NCBI GenBank assembly: GCA_013141505.1
Contig: JABFQX010000016.1
Span: 1-64,000, forward strand
Reading direction: 5' to 3'
Length of the DNA stretch: 64,000 nucleotides
DNA from: Methyloglobulus sp.
GTDB lineage: Bacteria > Pseudomonadota > Gammaproteobacteria > Methylococcales > Methylomonadaceae
Positions 47,001 through 54,176 of the stretch are shown here, piece after piece; positions within the stretch are counted from its first letter, which is position 1, and the number at the start of each line of letters is the position of its first letter. A model generated the notes under the pieces. The model saw nothing but the letters and a program-made list of their open reading frames with translations, was not told where the DNA came from and searched no databases. The position numbers and the translations under genes are program-made.

Positions 47001-48491
47001 GAACATGCCAATCCGTCTGGAGATACCACGGTTATTGCTGCAGCACGGGATATTACTTATCCGACTCTGCGTGATAAAAATACGGGGGTATTAGATTTGG
47101 GAAGTGGCGATGCCATCAGGGTCGCCGGGCAAGGCAATGTGCTGGTGCAGGCTGGGCGAAATATTGATCTGGGTTCAAAAGATGGCATCGTAACCGTTGG
47201 CAATGCTGGAGGGACTTATAAAAACTTGTTAAAAACCGGTGCCAATATAACCGTTATGGCGGGGCTAAATGGCGGTGTCGCGAATTATTTGGGCGTATCT
47301 AAATTGAACCAGGATGTGCTGAAATATGCAGGCAACTTCAATAAGGTGCAACAATTGGTGACCGACTTTATGCGTAACCGCACCGGCAACACTAAACTGA
47401 CCACTAAAGCGGCTTACGACCAGTTTAAAAAGCTTAATGAAGCAGAATATCCGGCGTTGAAAAAGCAACTGGACGCTTTAAGAAGCAATCAATACACCGA
47501 TGTAATCGCGAACATCAAGGCTGAAATTGTCGGTTTTGTCAGGCAATTAACCAATAATAATGCCTTAACGGAAACTCAGGCTTTGCAAGCCTTTGCCAAA
47601 CTTAAGCCCGATCAGTATCTGGCTATACAACCCAAGTTGAATACCCTGACCAATCAAATTTTGTTCAGTGAACTCAATCAGACCGGTACGGCTTCAGCCG
47701 GGGATCCAACCGCAGGTAACGTACGGGGCTTTGATGCGATTGCCGCACTTTATCCCGGCAATGCCTGGAAAGGTGATATCAATTTGGTCTTCAGTAATAT
47801 AAAAACCACTGCAGGCGGCAACATTGACCTGATTGCCCCGGGCGGGGGGATCAACGTCGGTTTAGCATCGCCGCCTTCAGGTTTAAATAAAACTTCTGAC
47901 ATTCTTGGCATCATCGCCAACCAAGAGGGCAATATCAACGCATTTGTTAAAGATAATATTGCCGTTAACGAATCCCGCGTGTTTGCGCTGGGCGGCGGGA
48001 ATATTATGTTGTGGTCTTCAGGGGGCGATATCGATGCGGGGCGGGGCGCAAAATCAGCGATTTCTATACCACCGCCAGTGTTTGGTTTTGATAATGACGG
48101 CAATCTTGTGGTTGAATTTCCAAACCCCAGTTCCGGCAGCGGTATCCGCACTGCTAAACCGATTTACAGTGCTGGCAAGCAGGGGGATGTCGGGTTGTTT
48201 GCGCCAGGCGGTGTGGTTGATGCGGGTGAAGCCGGTATTGGCGGCAATAATGTCACTATCTCTGCAACTTCTGTCTTGGGTGCGAATAATATTCAAGTGG
48301 GTGGTGTCAGCACCGGTGTACCTGCGGCTTCGACGGGCAGTGTTGTTGCTGGACTGACAGGAGTGAGTAATTTGTCTGCAAGCGTTAGTCAAATGGCGCA
48401 AGCGTCGGCAGACCTGGGTAAGGATGATGATAAGAAAAAGAACAAAAAACTGGGCAGGATTAATGTCGAGTTGATTGGCTTTGGTGCTTGA
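38007..48491 (+). CDS. Giant filamentous-haemagglutinin-type TpsA exoprotein (3,494 aa)
   Basis: The passenger of the TpsB pore. From the chosen ATG (the frame is open from 37968) there is an extended signal peptide: a charged lead, FRLKPLSACIRLAIASGALLSHALPVNA. The TPS secretion domain (about residues 45-290) includes VTGNVMNIQQKVQRAELNWNSFNVG, VNFNQPNAQAIALNRI and VNANGQVYLYNSNGFIFG, counterparts of the family NxxGM/NPNG-type motifs. About 3,000 residues of beta-helix repeats follow, and the C-terminal third resembles the haemagglutinin-family region (DUF3739-like). The chain ends in a basic KKKNKKLGRINVELIGFGA tail. No CdiA-type toxin, peptidase or anchor domain was seen, so it is probably an adhesin or surface filament. 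Only methionine-poor, cysteine-poor repeats are visible, as expected. Confidence 0.93.
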   Translation: MVNKQDAKQNNNSLVEFRLKPLSACIRLAIASGALLSHALPVNAELPQAAQNWAAAGVATKSVTGNVMNIQQKVQRAELNWNSFNVGTKNTVNFNQPNAQAIALNRIADVNPSAILGKVNANGQVYLYNSNGFIFGKDSVIDTNTLVATTLDFNKDVFNGTGGISSIDGSVTSLEGTPSANSAINIAAGAKIHAGQAGRIIMAAPTVTNNGNLSTDKYGQIILVASKDKVYLTQSTSGADNPAAAGLLVEVGNGGEVTNGKLGNILARQGDVTLAGFAVNQDGLVSATTAVNIKGSIHLLAQESGESKGNLSTVRSADLGDKLGTQSAINFGSGSKTQIVADSENTTAVDGTAQNSQPVSNLEAIAYNVHMKSNSAIGIPGGKVFITATGNPNDLTNKEGRIVLDSGASIDVSGSKTITAPVSRNVVEVPVQSYELRNSPYQQGGVLKGQTVRVDIRDKIFKDNKGIIDIAGGLARIERGIDERLGNGGTVSLTAGDYVAFNNGASVNISGGIINYQSGFINTSKLITDYGAIVDIADADPRQHYKGIYGVYTERHDKWGYTDVWQTGGLGEGRFEQAYQQGLDAGRLSVTAPAVSWNGDLVANAASGLYQRNLEAMPHGGELSIITTNFINGAINTSADLLLGQNVLFRARGNGLNIGIDESFPTDTNDGKVDLVLSTEAINRSGLQKLTVETLGKAEIASDANMALVPGGATSVSSALGESSSGGLFELKAAGGIDVKGNVYAPGGNITLTSGYIDVNGTTVSAYTPINVAAGAELNVSGRWVNDFALGLDAIPKEPVAINAGSVNLKTLDGGRIHLQQGSAIKADGGAWLAQNQQLTAGAAGSISLDSGQLVPVDLQLPVEPQRLALEGTLSAYGLSSGGSLSINTFNIINIGNTSEPADQQTTKPLQLGITDGHLDLDAGQSFGHLTFGSVTLTKQTAWSLKQQNWLLDQDYRQRGSDRSLAAFSTVETLPDYLRKPVDLTLTAANINLETGSKISADPQAKINLNSVGGRIYIDGVIDAPAGYITLSGFSEGGTKNSLDTFWLGQHGQLLAKGTTVLNPPDALGRRTGSVLDGGNVTLTKGDVTNFVLEQGSLIDVSGTQTTLDLPTDNPSGLNVAPTAVASNGGKISLSASTVGILDGSLKATAGGASVSGGRLDLHLNGSSQLDSTAVAINVRQNSTKILPNNIQFGDGLSVGDDLLAQFPTPAATTISSEQITRGGFDDVRLSVRDTTINPDTGGAINSEYAAVNFLGDVNLAAKARIDIDAPTIGWQPLSSADKGIVNLNTAYFRAGTTDIKDYANNYGVTRSPQSGGIAQFTAHTKWTELGGESLWDGFKAINLDSSHDLRTVGVLNYGVVEGFGTGFPDKTSPFSGKMVSAADINITASQVYPSTLTNFTFAVENSPNGKITVTGNGNTDAAPLSAAGNLTFKAPFIQQNGILKAPFGNINLLAGTDLTLGKGSITSVSGAGQLVPFGTTFSGADWLYPVDGINLVYNQPSEKKLVLSAPKVTLAKGSTVDVAGGGDLLAYEFQKGLSGDNDYLQLADDQISYGRNGGFAILPSLGSALAPYDPFQSASFTEGVGSQIYLSGTDKLAAGFYTLLPSHYALLPGAFLVTPQNNTQDQRTTTYDQAGIPTVAGYRSLAGTGARDARWSGFLLENGVDIRKNSKYDEQTANSFFARAAVTKETSVPLLPNDSGQIIIKDVQTKLALEGDIKSASSGGKGARLDISANRLKIVKALSASPIVGEVELLADNLTNLHVGSLLLGGERSINPTSKATEVNITAEQVSFESNAQVHVTDLAAAATGQVIVKNNATLIADGIVNTGDKQFNIKGDGALLRVSADKQITLSRTGSQGATGDLLIEKGAKLSASKSMLLDGSHTSELAGDILMKSGSLYLGGNAMNIGEVNGLSAAGAINLSNDRLASLTVDELLLNSQTGINFYGDVGKRDSAGLLQPLSFKRLVMNSPELSGYGSAKQTVNIKADNLLVQNTSGTDVIGHGSGVGKLAITAENYSQGSGNVGINGFNSAAITVAKGFTAVGNGSLIVDADLFLTSGYLTANGGNVLDINAVGHQLQMTQIANAIIPDITSYGGVIKVTADSINFNARALLPSGTLALYSLKGSLLVGPQADIDLAGRKVGFADTYAYTPGGKFNATADLGKITLAENSSINADTGGGKAVGGKLFFAAPKQNVEILKGAKLSAKTGSATFDVGGFNANSSFDNLMDTLLIAGVTDSISLRSRQADIVQQFGHSITANQINLASDQGAISLAGKLVADGEKGGSVKLFAGDSITLQSGAVVSAKSTGANAKGGDVLLSSTNSDLLDKLSGIRINKDALIDVSGSAKDNGGKVILRALRKGSDDIDINPIAGTVKGFSGFYGDAVRKYDNSNFSVQGQILTANINDIKKDTDDYMTAATLLKVSNRLGSGIRLRPGVEIDYKGDLNLKDLWDLNEWKYADASGKPDVAGVLTIKATGNLSFENALTDGFVRGNTSTGEVKDILQSNDSWSYQLTAGADLASANATTVVAAGAGEGKNITLATNTAASTDPSIVNTVIRTGTGDIELAASGNLVFGDKTSLYNAGKASATNPYGTLGDTFTNATDFTQPQYYGGDYSQAGGDLVINVGRDIKGALSQNVFFDPVGYQVPNWLRIQGNNWADPLLPYPKEASAWAVDFIKFDQNVGSFGGGKVVINAGHDINDLAVMMPTTGKQVGEKSVSADGVTTWLTNKLQINGGGELRVNAEGNVAGGVYYLAQGKGSIHADGAVTGSNAPNASVFDEFFVFRRTVLGLVDGPQLLQGGNAQLFVDAAKAVNVNAPTDPLVLGGADHGHSFYSYGPDSSLSLSSLAEDIKLSGVSVALLGEDLRSNNYYQYSPASLFATAFGGNFRMGGGATMTLFPSQRGQLSILAKQNIDSQFDATAPASGAITMLDYDPNSLPNAYAIGGSATLENKSIHAGDAEPVRLITQQGDIRDLALTLRKKAIISSGHDLVNVSVNTEHANPSGDTTVIAAARDITYPTLRDKNTGVLDLGSGDAIRVAGQGNVLVQAGRNIDLGSKDGIVTVGNAGGTYKNLLKTGANITVMAGLNGGVANYLGVSKLNQDVLKYAGNFNKVQQLVTDFMRNRTGNTKLTTKAAYDQFKKLNEAEYPALKKQLDALRSNQYTDVIANIKAEIVGFVRQLTNNNALTETQALQAFAKLKPDQYLAIQPKLNTLTNQILFSELNQTGTASAGDPTAGNVRGFDAIAALYPGNAWKGDINLVFSNIKTTAGGNIDLIAPGGGINVGLASPPSGLNKTSDILGIIANQEGNINAFVKDNIAVNESRVFALGGGNIMLWSSGGDIDAGRGAKSAISIPPPVFGFDNDGNLVVEFPNPSSGSGIRTAKPIYSAGKQGDVGLFAPGGVVDAGEAGIGGNNVTISATSVLGANNIQVGGVSTGVPAASTGSVVAGLTGVSNLSASVSQMAQASADLGKDDDKKKNKKLGRINVELIGFGA

Positions 48492-48610
48492 TTGCATACA
48501 TCAGGAACAGCGAAGCTATTGGATGTATTTACAGATGGTTAGCGGGCGTTAGGACACGATTTCCGACGGTCAGTTTCTCACGTGGCATTAAAAAAATCGG
48601 GCGATTATAT

Positions 48611-48631
48611 CGCCTCGTCCAGGCGGTTTTT
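48611..48631 (+). terminator. Possible terminator after tpsA
   Basis: CGCCT (48611-48615) pairs with AGGCG (48621-48625) and is followed by GTTTTT. A second short hairpin (GGCGAT/ATCGCC) overlaps it. The stem is short. The 286-bp gap holds no other feature and would carry the promoter for the ExbB-fusion operon. Confidence 0.4.
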
Positions 48632-48777
48632 CCAATCAATCTGGAGCAGTGTGACTTGGGAGCATGTGCATACAAGTTTATATAAGCATTAAATCTTAAA
48701 CTTACATTTGTAATAATGTTGTAATGAGATTTTGGGATACTCATAAGCTAATGAATTAATTGCCATGAGCCTGAAAA

Positions 48778-50598
48778 ATGAAACGGTTTAAGTTTTTATT
48801 ATTACTTCTTCTAATAGCGGCTCCAAGCGTTGTTTCGGCGTGGTGGAGTGATGAATGGGGTTTTAAGAAAAAAATATCATTGGATGTGCAGCAGCTTAAA
48901 AAAGACGGCGTTACTGTGCCTGAAGATAGCTTTGCGCTGATCCGTTTACATACCGGCAATTTCTTGTCTTTTGCGGAATTGGCTGAACAAGGTAAAGATA
49001 TTCGCATACTGGCTGAAGACGAAACCACGCCACTTAAGTTCTATATCGAAAAACTCGACCCTATCAACGAAATGGCGCTTATTTGGGTTAAGTTGCCTAA
49101 GTCGGTAGCTACCGCCGCCGAACCCAGTGTATGGCTCTATTTTGGCAATCCAGAAGCCGTCGATGGACAAGATATGCCGGGGTCTTACAATGTCAACCAA
49201 GTTTTGAGTTATCAGTTTGCTGCAAGTGGTATTAAAGATGCGACGGCTAATGCCAATAATCCTTCCGAATCTACTGCCACTAACGGTGAAGGCGGTTTAA
49301 TTGCCGGTGCCGGGTTATTTCAAGGCAGCCAGATTATCCGTATTCCAGCCACACCTTCTTTACAAATGTCCCCCACTGCTGGTTGGACGGTATCTACATG
49401 GTTAAAAATAGACCAGGCTCAGCAGGACACGGTCGTCTTTCAAAGAACTGGTTCACCAAGCAGCTTTACACTGTCGTTAAAAGAACAAATGCCCGTTTTA
49501 CAAGTCACCGATGCGACTGGCGTAGCGCAGGAATTTACCGGCCAAGCCGCTGTTACACCCGCTGCATGGCATAACCTAACCCTTGTCGCCACCTCTGATA
49601 ACCTGGCCTTGTATCTCGATGGTATAGCGTCAGGTCTTTTTCCAGTCAAACTGGCGGATCTGAATGGCGAAATGACGATTGGTGCGGATGCAACTGGCGG
49701 AAGAGGCTTTTCTGGGGCGTTAGATCAATTTGGGGTTTATAAGGTTGCTCGCGATGCCAATGCCATCAAGTTTGACGTTCAAATGCAAGGTACAGGTTCA
49801 GGGCTTTTAACCTATGGCGATGACGCGACACCTGATAGCGAAGGTGGCGATGAATCTTATGTCTTGTCTACGCTCAATAACGTGACGGTGGATGGTTGGG
49901 TCATTATCGGTATTCTTGGCATCATGTGCCTGATTAGCTGGATGGTGATGATAGTTAAATCGATAGTTATTAACCGCATTCACGGTGAAAACCGTAAGTT
50001 TGAAGAGGCATTCAACCACTTGGGTACACAGGATATCGCAACCTTGAATGCTAAAGAGTCGGAAGACGATAAGGATTATGAAGAATCACCTTTGTTGTTC
50101 TCATTGACTAAAAACCACGGCGCTTTCACCGGCTCATCCCTATACCGCATTTACCATGTGGGTGTCGAGGAAATGAACAAGCGCTTTGTAAAAGCGGTAG
50201 GTGCTGACGTAGTTAATCCGCAAATTTTGTCTGCTTCTTCAATGGCAGCGGTAAAAGCCTCGATGGATGCAGTGGTTGTCAGGGAGCTCCAAAAACTGAA
50301 TGCCCAGATGGTATTGCTGACTATCGCCATCAGTGGCGGGCCTTTTCTCGGATTGCTCGGCACAGTGGTCGGGGTAATGATCACCTTTGCCGCCATTGCC
50401 GCCAGCGGAGAAATTAATGTCAATGCTATCGCCCCAGGCATTGCAGCGGCGCTGGTGGCGACCGTTGCTGGATTGATTGTCGCTATCCCGGCCTTGTTTG
50501 GCTACAACTACTTAGGCAGTCGTATCAAAGTGATTACCGCCGATATGCATGTGTTCGTTGATGAGTTTGTCGCCAAACTGGCTGAACAACATACCTGA
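48778..50598 (+). CDS. DUF2341-LamG-ExbB/TolQ fusion protein
   Basis: A 606-residue inner-membrane protein joining two periplasmic lectin-like domains to a proton channel. A signal peptide (LLLLLLIAAPSVVSA) precedes a DUF2341 domain (about 20-130; WWSDEWGFKKKISLD, VWLYFGNPEA). A LamG/concanavalin-like sandwich follows (about 140-330; FQGSQIIRIP, GWTVSTWLKID, ALDQFGVYKVARD). A first membrane helix (about 373-395) leads to a cytoplasmic region and the MotA/TolQ/ExbB domain: LLTIAISGGPFLGLLGTVVGVMITFAAIAASGEIN, PGIAAALVATVAGLIVAIPALFGYNYL. It heads an operon with ExbD and TonB partners (gap 39 bp). Normal ExbB lacks such an ectodomain, so this one may sense or bind a surface polymer while using proton-motive force. 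ATG at 48778. Confidence 0.92.
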   Translation: MKRFKFLLLLLLIAAPSVVSAWWSDEWGFKKKISLDVQQLKKDGVTVPEDSFALIRLHTGNFLSFAELAEQGKDIRILAEDETTPLKFYIEKLDPINEMALIWVKLPKSVATAAEPSVWLYFGNPEAVDGQDMPGSYNVNQVLSYQFAASGIKDATANANNPSESTATNGEGGLIAGAGLFQGSQIIRIPATPSLQMSPTAGWTVSTWLKIDQAQQDTVVFQRTGSPSSFTLSLKEQMPVLQVTDATGVAQEFTGQAAVTPAAWHNLTLVATSDNLALYLDGIASGLFPVKLADLNGEMTIGADATGGRGFSGALDQFGVYKVARDANAIKFDVQMQGTGSGLLTYGDDATPDSEGGDESYVLSTLNNVTVDGWVIIGILGIMCLISWMVMIVKSIVINRIHGENRKFEEAFNHLGTQDIATLNAKESEDDKDYEESPLLFSLTKNHGAFTGSSLYRIYHVGVEEMNKRFVKAVGADVVNPQILSASSMAAVKASMDAVVVRELQKLNAQMVLLTIAISGGPFLGLLGTVVGVMITFAAIAASGEINVNAIAPGIAAALVATVAGLIVAIPALFGYNYLGSRIKVITADMHVFVDEFVAKLAEQHT

Positions 50599-50637
50599 TA
50601 AAGCACAAATCCACATAGCAAGCACAAAAAAATAACC

Positions 50638-51042
50638 ATGAAAATTCAAGAAGACAACGCCGCGTATGATGAAATCAACGTGACCCCCATGCTGGATTTG
50701 GCTTACGTATTGTTGATTGTTTTTATCCTGATGGCAACCGTATCGGTGCAAGGTATAACGGTCAACCTGCCTAAAGCAAGCGATGCGCCCAGCCTCGCCA
50801 AACCGCAAACTAAAGCCATTACTATTACGGCTGACGGCACGGTTTATCTGGATACCTTTCCGGTGACTATGGAGCAACTGGAATCAACTTTGCAGCAATA
50901 CAAAGCCGTCAATCCTGCCTTGCCGGTCGTTATTAAAGGTGATGCCGCCGTGCAATATGTCAAGATAGTAGACGTGCTGGCTCTGTTAGGAAAACTCGAT
51001 ATTACCCAAATAGGTTTGGTTACCCAAAATCTGGTCAAGTAA
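50638..51042 (+). CDS. exbD: ExbD/TolR-family proton-channel subunit
   Basis: A 134-residue partner of the ExbB-like channel. A short cytoplasmic tail precedes the single membrane helix NVTPMLDLAYVLLIVFILMATV, with the essential proton-carrying aspartate at D20 (equivalent to E. coli ExbD D25). The periplasmic domain contains VNLPKA, ITITADGTVYLDTFPV and LPVVIKGDAAVQYVKIVDVL, typical of ExbD/TolR. It should transmit proton-motive force to the TonB-like protein 18 bp downstream. Confidence 0.95.
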   Translation: MKIQEDNAAYDEINVTPMLDLAYVLLIVFILMATVSVQGITVNLPKASDAPSLAKPQTKAITITADGTVYLDTFPVTMEQLESTLQQYKAVNPALPVVIKGDAAVQYVKIVDVLALLGKLDITQIGLVTQNLVK

Positions 51043-51060
51043 CACTCTTCTTGCTTTCCA

Positions 51061-51717
51061 ATGACACAAAAAAAACACTTTCGGGTTTATCTGCCTAGCA
51101 TTTTGGGTGCGCTAATACTTTTGGTTGTGGTTGGGGTAATTGCTTACTTCATCAGCAACATTAAGGATAAACCAGAAAAAAAAGAGCGGAAAATACAGGC
51201 TGTCTCGTTATCGAAACCGCCACCACCTCCACCGCCTCCACCCAAAGTTGAAAAGCCGCCTGAACCCGAGCAGCAAGTTGAGAAAGAACCGGAACTAGAA
51301 CCAGAACCGGAAGAAATCCCCGATGTGGCTGATGAAACGCCGCCTGGGGATTTAGGCTTGGATGCAGAAGGCACGGCAGGTTCGGATGGTTTTGGCTTAG
51401 CCGCCCGAAAAGGGGGAAAAGGCCTGTTTGGTGGCGGCGGAAACCCTTTTGCCTGGTACGGCAATATTGTCAAAAACGACATTATGGATATTCTTTCAGA
51501 TGAAGATGACCTGCGCCGAAAGGGTTACTCTGCGGTTGTCAAACTCTGGGTAGAACCGGACGGGCGCATTAAACGGTTTGAATTGGCGAGAGGCAGTAAT
51601 GATCCTGATATTGATAATTTGCTCGCCAAATTAATCGGCAAATACAGCAAAATTAATGAACCGCCCCCGCCGGGAATGGAACAACCCATTAAATTGAAAA
51701 TATCTTCAAGTCTTTAG
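51061..51717 (+). CDS. TonB-like energy transducer
   Basis: A 218-residue protein with one N-terminal membrane helix (about 12-31), a rigid periplasmic arm rich in proline and glutamate (SKPPPPPPPPPKVEKPPEPEQ then EPEPEE, residues about 55-100), a glycine-rich hinge (KGGKGLFGGGGNPF) and a C-terminal TonB-type domain (about 130-218; YSAVVKLWVEPDGRIKRFELARGSNDPDIDNLLAKLI). In TonB systems this domain pulls on an outer-membrane receptor plug. No TonB-dependent receptor lies here, so its target may be the porin 17 bp downstream or the TpsB/TpsA complex. Not a canonical TonB by sequence. Confidence 0.88.
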   Translation: MTQKKHFRVYLPSILGALILLVVVGVIAYFISNIKDKPEKKERKIQAVSLSKPPPPPPPPPKVEKPPEPEQQVEKEPELEPEPEEIPDVADETPPGDLGLDAEGTAGSDGFGLAARKGGKGLFGGGGNPFAWYGNIVKNDIMDILSDEDDLRRKGYSAVVKLWVEPDGRIKRFELARGSNDPDIDNLLAKLIGKYSKINEPPPPGMEQPIKLKISSSL

Positions 51718-51734
51718 ACGCATACAGGTAGAAA

Positions 51735-53462
51735 ATGGATAATAAAAAACAGTTAGTTGCCCTGGCATTGTGTAGTCTTGTGGGTGTGGCTCAGGCGGGC
51801 GAAAAAGAAGAACTGCTCAAGTTACGGGAAACCACCACCACATTAATTAAGGAGTTGGTAAAGCAAGGTGTTTTGACCGAAAAAGTGGCGATCGAAATGC
51901 TCAATAAAGCCGAAGGTGCGGTTGTACCCGACGCATCTGCCCAAGCGCAAGCCGCTAAAAATGTGGCGGATACACCGCCAGAACCCGGCGAAGTCAGGGT
52001 GCCTTATGTACCGGAATTTGTAAAAGATGAGATTCGCCAACAAGTGCGGCAAGAACTGCGCGAAGATGTGGTTGGCGATGTCATGCAAAAAGCCAAGAGC
52101 GAAAAATGGGGAACCCCAGATGCCTTACCGGATTGGATTAACCGGTTCAAAATATCCGGCGATATGCGCCTTCGGTCGCAAAATGAGTTTTTTTCGTTTG
52201 ATCCAGATAGCATAGAATATTATAAAAACTATCAAGCCATTAACGCTGCTGGTGGGCTATCAAGAGTCCAGCCGGAGGCAGCTAAATACGTCAACACGCT
52301 AGACCGCCAGCGCTTTCGTACCCGGACACGATTGGCGATAGATGCCAAAGTCACTGAAAACTTAGCCGCCGGGGTGCGTTTGGCAACGGGTAATTTTAAC
52401 GATCCGGTTTCGACCAACCAATCCTTGGGCAACACCGGATCACAATACCAGTTTAATCTTGACCGGGCATTCCTCAAATATGATGCCGTCGATAGCGACG
52501 GCTTTAAATGGTTGACCCTAACCGGTGGCCGTATCGCCAACCCTTGGTATGTGGGCGGCGGTGAGTTCACCGCAGGTAGCGAGCTGGTATGGGATACCGA
52601 CTTGTCTTTTGAAGGCTTTGCGGCGACTGCGCGGCACAGTTTCGGCAGTGCAATGGGGTTGACGAACAAGCATGATAAATCCAGAGAAATTTATGTGACA
52701 GCAGGTGCATTCCCGTTGCAAGAGACGGCGCTTAGCTCAAGTGCCAAATGGTTGTTGGGTGGGCAAGTTGGCCTGGATTGGGGCTTTGACAACCAGAATG
52801 CGTTAAGGGCGGGTATCGCTTATTATGATTATCGTAATATAAAAGCACAGCAAAATTTAAACGGTACTGGCTTATGCAACCAGAATCCGGCTAAAAACAG
52901 TTTCTCAGTACCGCAATTTATGCAGTTTGGCAATACGGTGACTGGAATTTGTCAAGAAAATGAAAATGTAAAGTCTCCCGGTCTTTATGGCCTAGCCTCA
53001 GACTACGAAATCATCAACGTCAATTTTTCCTACGATTGGGCAAAGTTTGCCCCTTACCATCTTATTTTTGGTGCTGACTTTGCTAAAAATATTGGCTTTA
53101 ATAAACAAGCGGTCAATAATTTGAACCCTGTAAATAATAGAACCGGCGCATCGAATAACGTGGAAGACAAGACTAACGCCTGGCAAATAAGGCTTGATTT
53201 TGGTTGGCCCAAAGTAGACCGTGCCGGGCATTGGAATGTGTTTGCTTTGTATAAATATGTTGAACAAGATGCCGTGTTGGATGCGTTTAGCGATTCCGAC
53301 TTTCATTTGGGCGGCACCAATGCTAAAGGCTGGGTGATTGGCGGCAACTATGGTTTGATGAAAAATCTCTGGTTTACCGGCAGGTGGTTAAGCACTGATG
53401 TGGTTAGCGGCCCACGCTATGGCAACGATGTACTACAGTTAGACCTTAATGCCCGGTTTTAA
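51735..53462 (+). CDS. Putative porin (Porin_5-like) with N-terminal coiled coil
   Basis: A 575-residue outer-membrane protein. A short signal peptide (ALALCSLVGVAQA) is followed by a helical region of about 100 residues (EELLKLRETTTTLIKELVKQGVLTEKVAIEMLNKAEG and EFVKDEIRQQVRQELREDVV), which could reach the periplasm or other subunits. From about residue 130 (WINRFKISGDMRLRSQNEFF) begins a beta-barrel typical of the putative porin family, with alternating strands and a terminal RF (LQLDLNARF). There is no TonB box or plug that I can see. The helical arm might be the contact for the TonB-like protein encoded upstream (inference). Confidence 0.88.
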   Translation: MDNKKQLVALALCSLVGVAQAGEKEELLKLRETTTTLIKELVKQGVLTEKVAIEMLNKAEGAVVPDASAQAQAAKNVADTPPEPGEVRVPYVPEFVKDEIRQQVRQELREDVVGDVMQKAKSEKWGTPDALPDWINRFKISGDMRLRSQNEFFSFDPDSIEYYKNYQAINAAGGLSRVQPEAAKYVNTLDRQRFRTRTRLAIDAKVTENLAAGVRLATGNFNDPVSTNQSLGNTGSQYQFNLDRAFLKYDAVDSDGFKWLTLTGGRIANPWYVGGGEFTAGSELVWDTDLSFEGFAATARHSFGSAMGLTNKHDKSREIYVTAGAFPLQETALSSSAKWLLGGQVGLDWGFDNQNALRAGIAYYDYRNIKAQQNLNGTGLCNQNPAKNSFSVPQFMQFGNTVTGICQENENVKSPGLYGLASDYEIINVNFSYDWAKFAPYHLIFGADFAKNIGFNKQAVNNLNPVNNRTGASNNVEDKTNAWQIRLDFGWPKVDRAGHWNVFALYKYVEQDAVLDAFSDSDFHLGGTNAKGWVIGGNYGLMKNLWFTGRWLSTDVVSGPRYGNDVLQLDLNARF

Positions 53463-53481
53463 GCGACAAGGATTAGCAATA

Positions 53482-54120
53482 ATGAAGACATTCATCTGGG
53501 TATTTTTGGCACTCAGCGTGCTGCCATTACAGGCAAGCCACGCGGGCAACAAAGAAGGCGCTAGTGCCAAAGCCATCAAAAAATTACAAATGATGGTAAA
53601 GGACGTAACCACAGAACGCGACCTGTTAAAGACCGACAATGCCAAAGTGGTTGCTGAATTGGCGGAATTAATAAAACAACAGGAGCTAGACAAAAAAGCG
53701 GCTCAGACGCTGGCGGACAAACAGGCGAAAGACTTGCAAAGCCAGCAAAAAATGACCAGTGAAGTGCGTCTGCAATTGGAAAACACCACGGTCAGATTGC
53801 GCGAGGTGATTGATAAATACAATGCTTTGAACAAAGCCAAAAATGAGCTGGCCGCCGAACACGGCAATTTAAAAAATACCCAACAATTTACGGCATCCGA
53901 ACTGAAAGGCTGTGAAAGTAAAAACATAAAAATGGCCGAAGGTGGCAGGGAAATTATCAACGGTTACCAAAAATGCCAAAACAAAGACCTTGTTGATGTA
54001 GTGATGGACTCAGAGCCGTTCTCGCAAATTAAAACGGTGGAGTTTGAGACCATTGTCCAGGAATACGAAGACAAGTTATACAAACAGAAATTTCATGGCA
54101 AAGCAAACGCAACAAAATAA
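53482..54120 (+). CDS. Periplasmic coiled-coil protein of unknown function
   Basis: A 212-residue exported protein. The ATG at 53482 follows AAGGA with 8-bp spacing and gives a signal peptide (TFIWVFLALSVLPLQASHAG). Residues about 30-145 form a long heptad-rich coiled coil (TTERDLLKTDNAKVVAELAELIKQQELDKKAAQTLADKQ), ending in a small domain with two cysteines (LKGCESKNIKMAEGG..NGYQKCQNKDLVD) that could form a disulfide. It lies 19 bp after the porin gene, within the same unit. A structural or spanning role between membranes fits its shape but is inferred. Confidence 0.8.
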   Translation: MKTFIWVFLALSVLPLQASHAGNKEGASAKAIKKLQMMVKDVTTERDLLKTDNAKVVAELAELIKQQELDKKAAQTLADKQAKDLQSQQKMTSEVRLQLENTTVRLREVIDKYNALNKAKNELAAEHGNLKNTQQFTASELKGCESKNIKMAEGGREIINGYQKCQNKDLVDVVMDSEPFSQIKTVEFETIVQEYEDKLYKQKFHGKANATK

Positions 54121-54176
54121 ATCCGCCGTCTGGAATCATATTCTGTTTTATCAAGCTATTATCATTCTGTAATCCC

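Noticed and set aside
47500-48491. Contact-dependent inhibition toxin at the TpsA C-terminus and a following immunity gene
   Set aside because: No VENN-type motif or toxin-like domain is visible, and the next gene is the ExbB fusion, not a small immunity gene.
48529-48744. 71-codon minus-strand frame between tpsA and the ExbB fusion
   Set aside because: Composition is not protein-like and it covers the terminator-like hairpin and probable promoter region.
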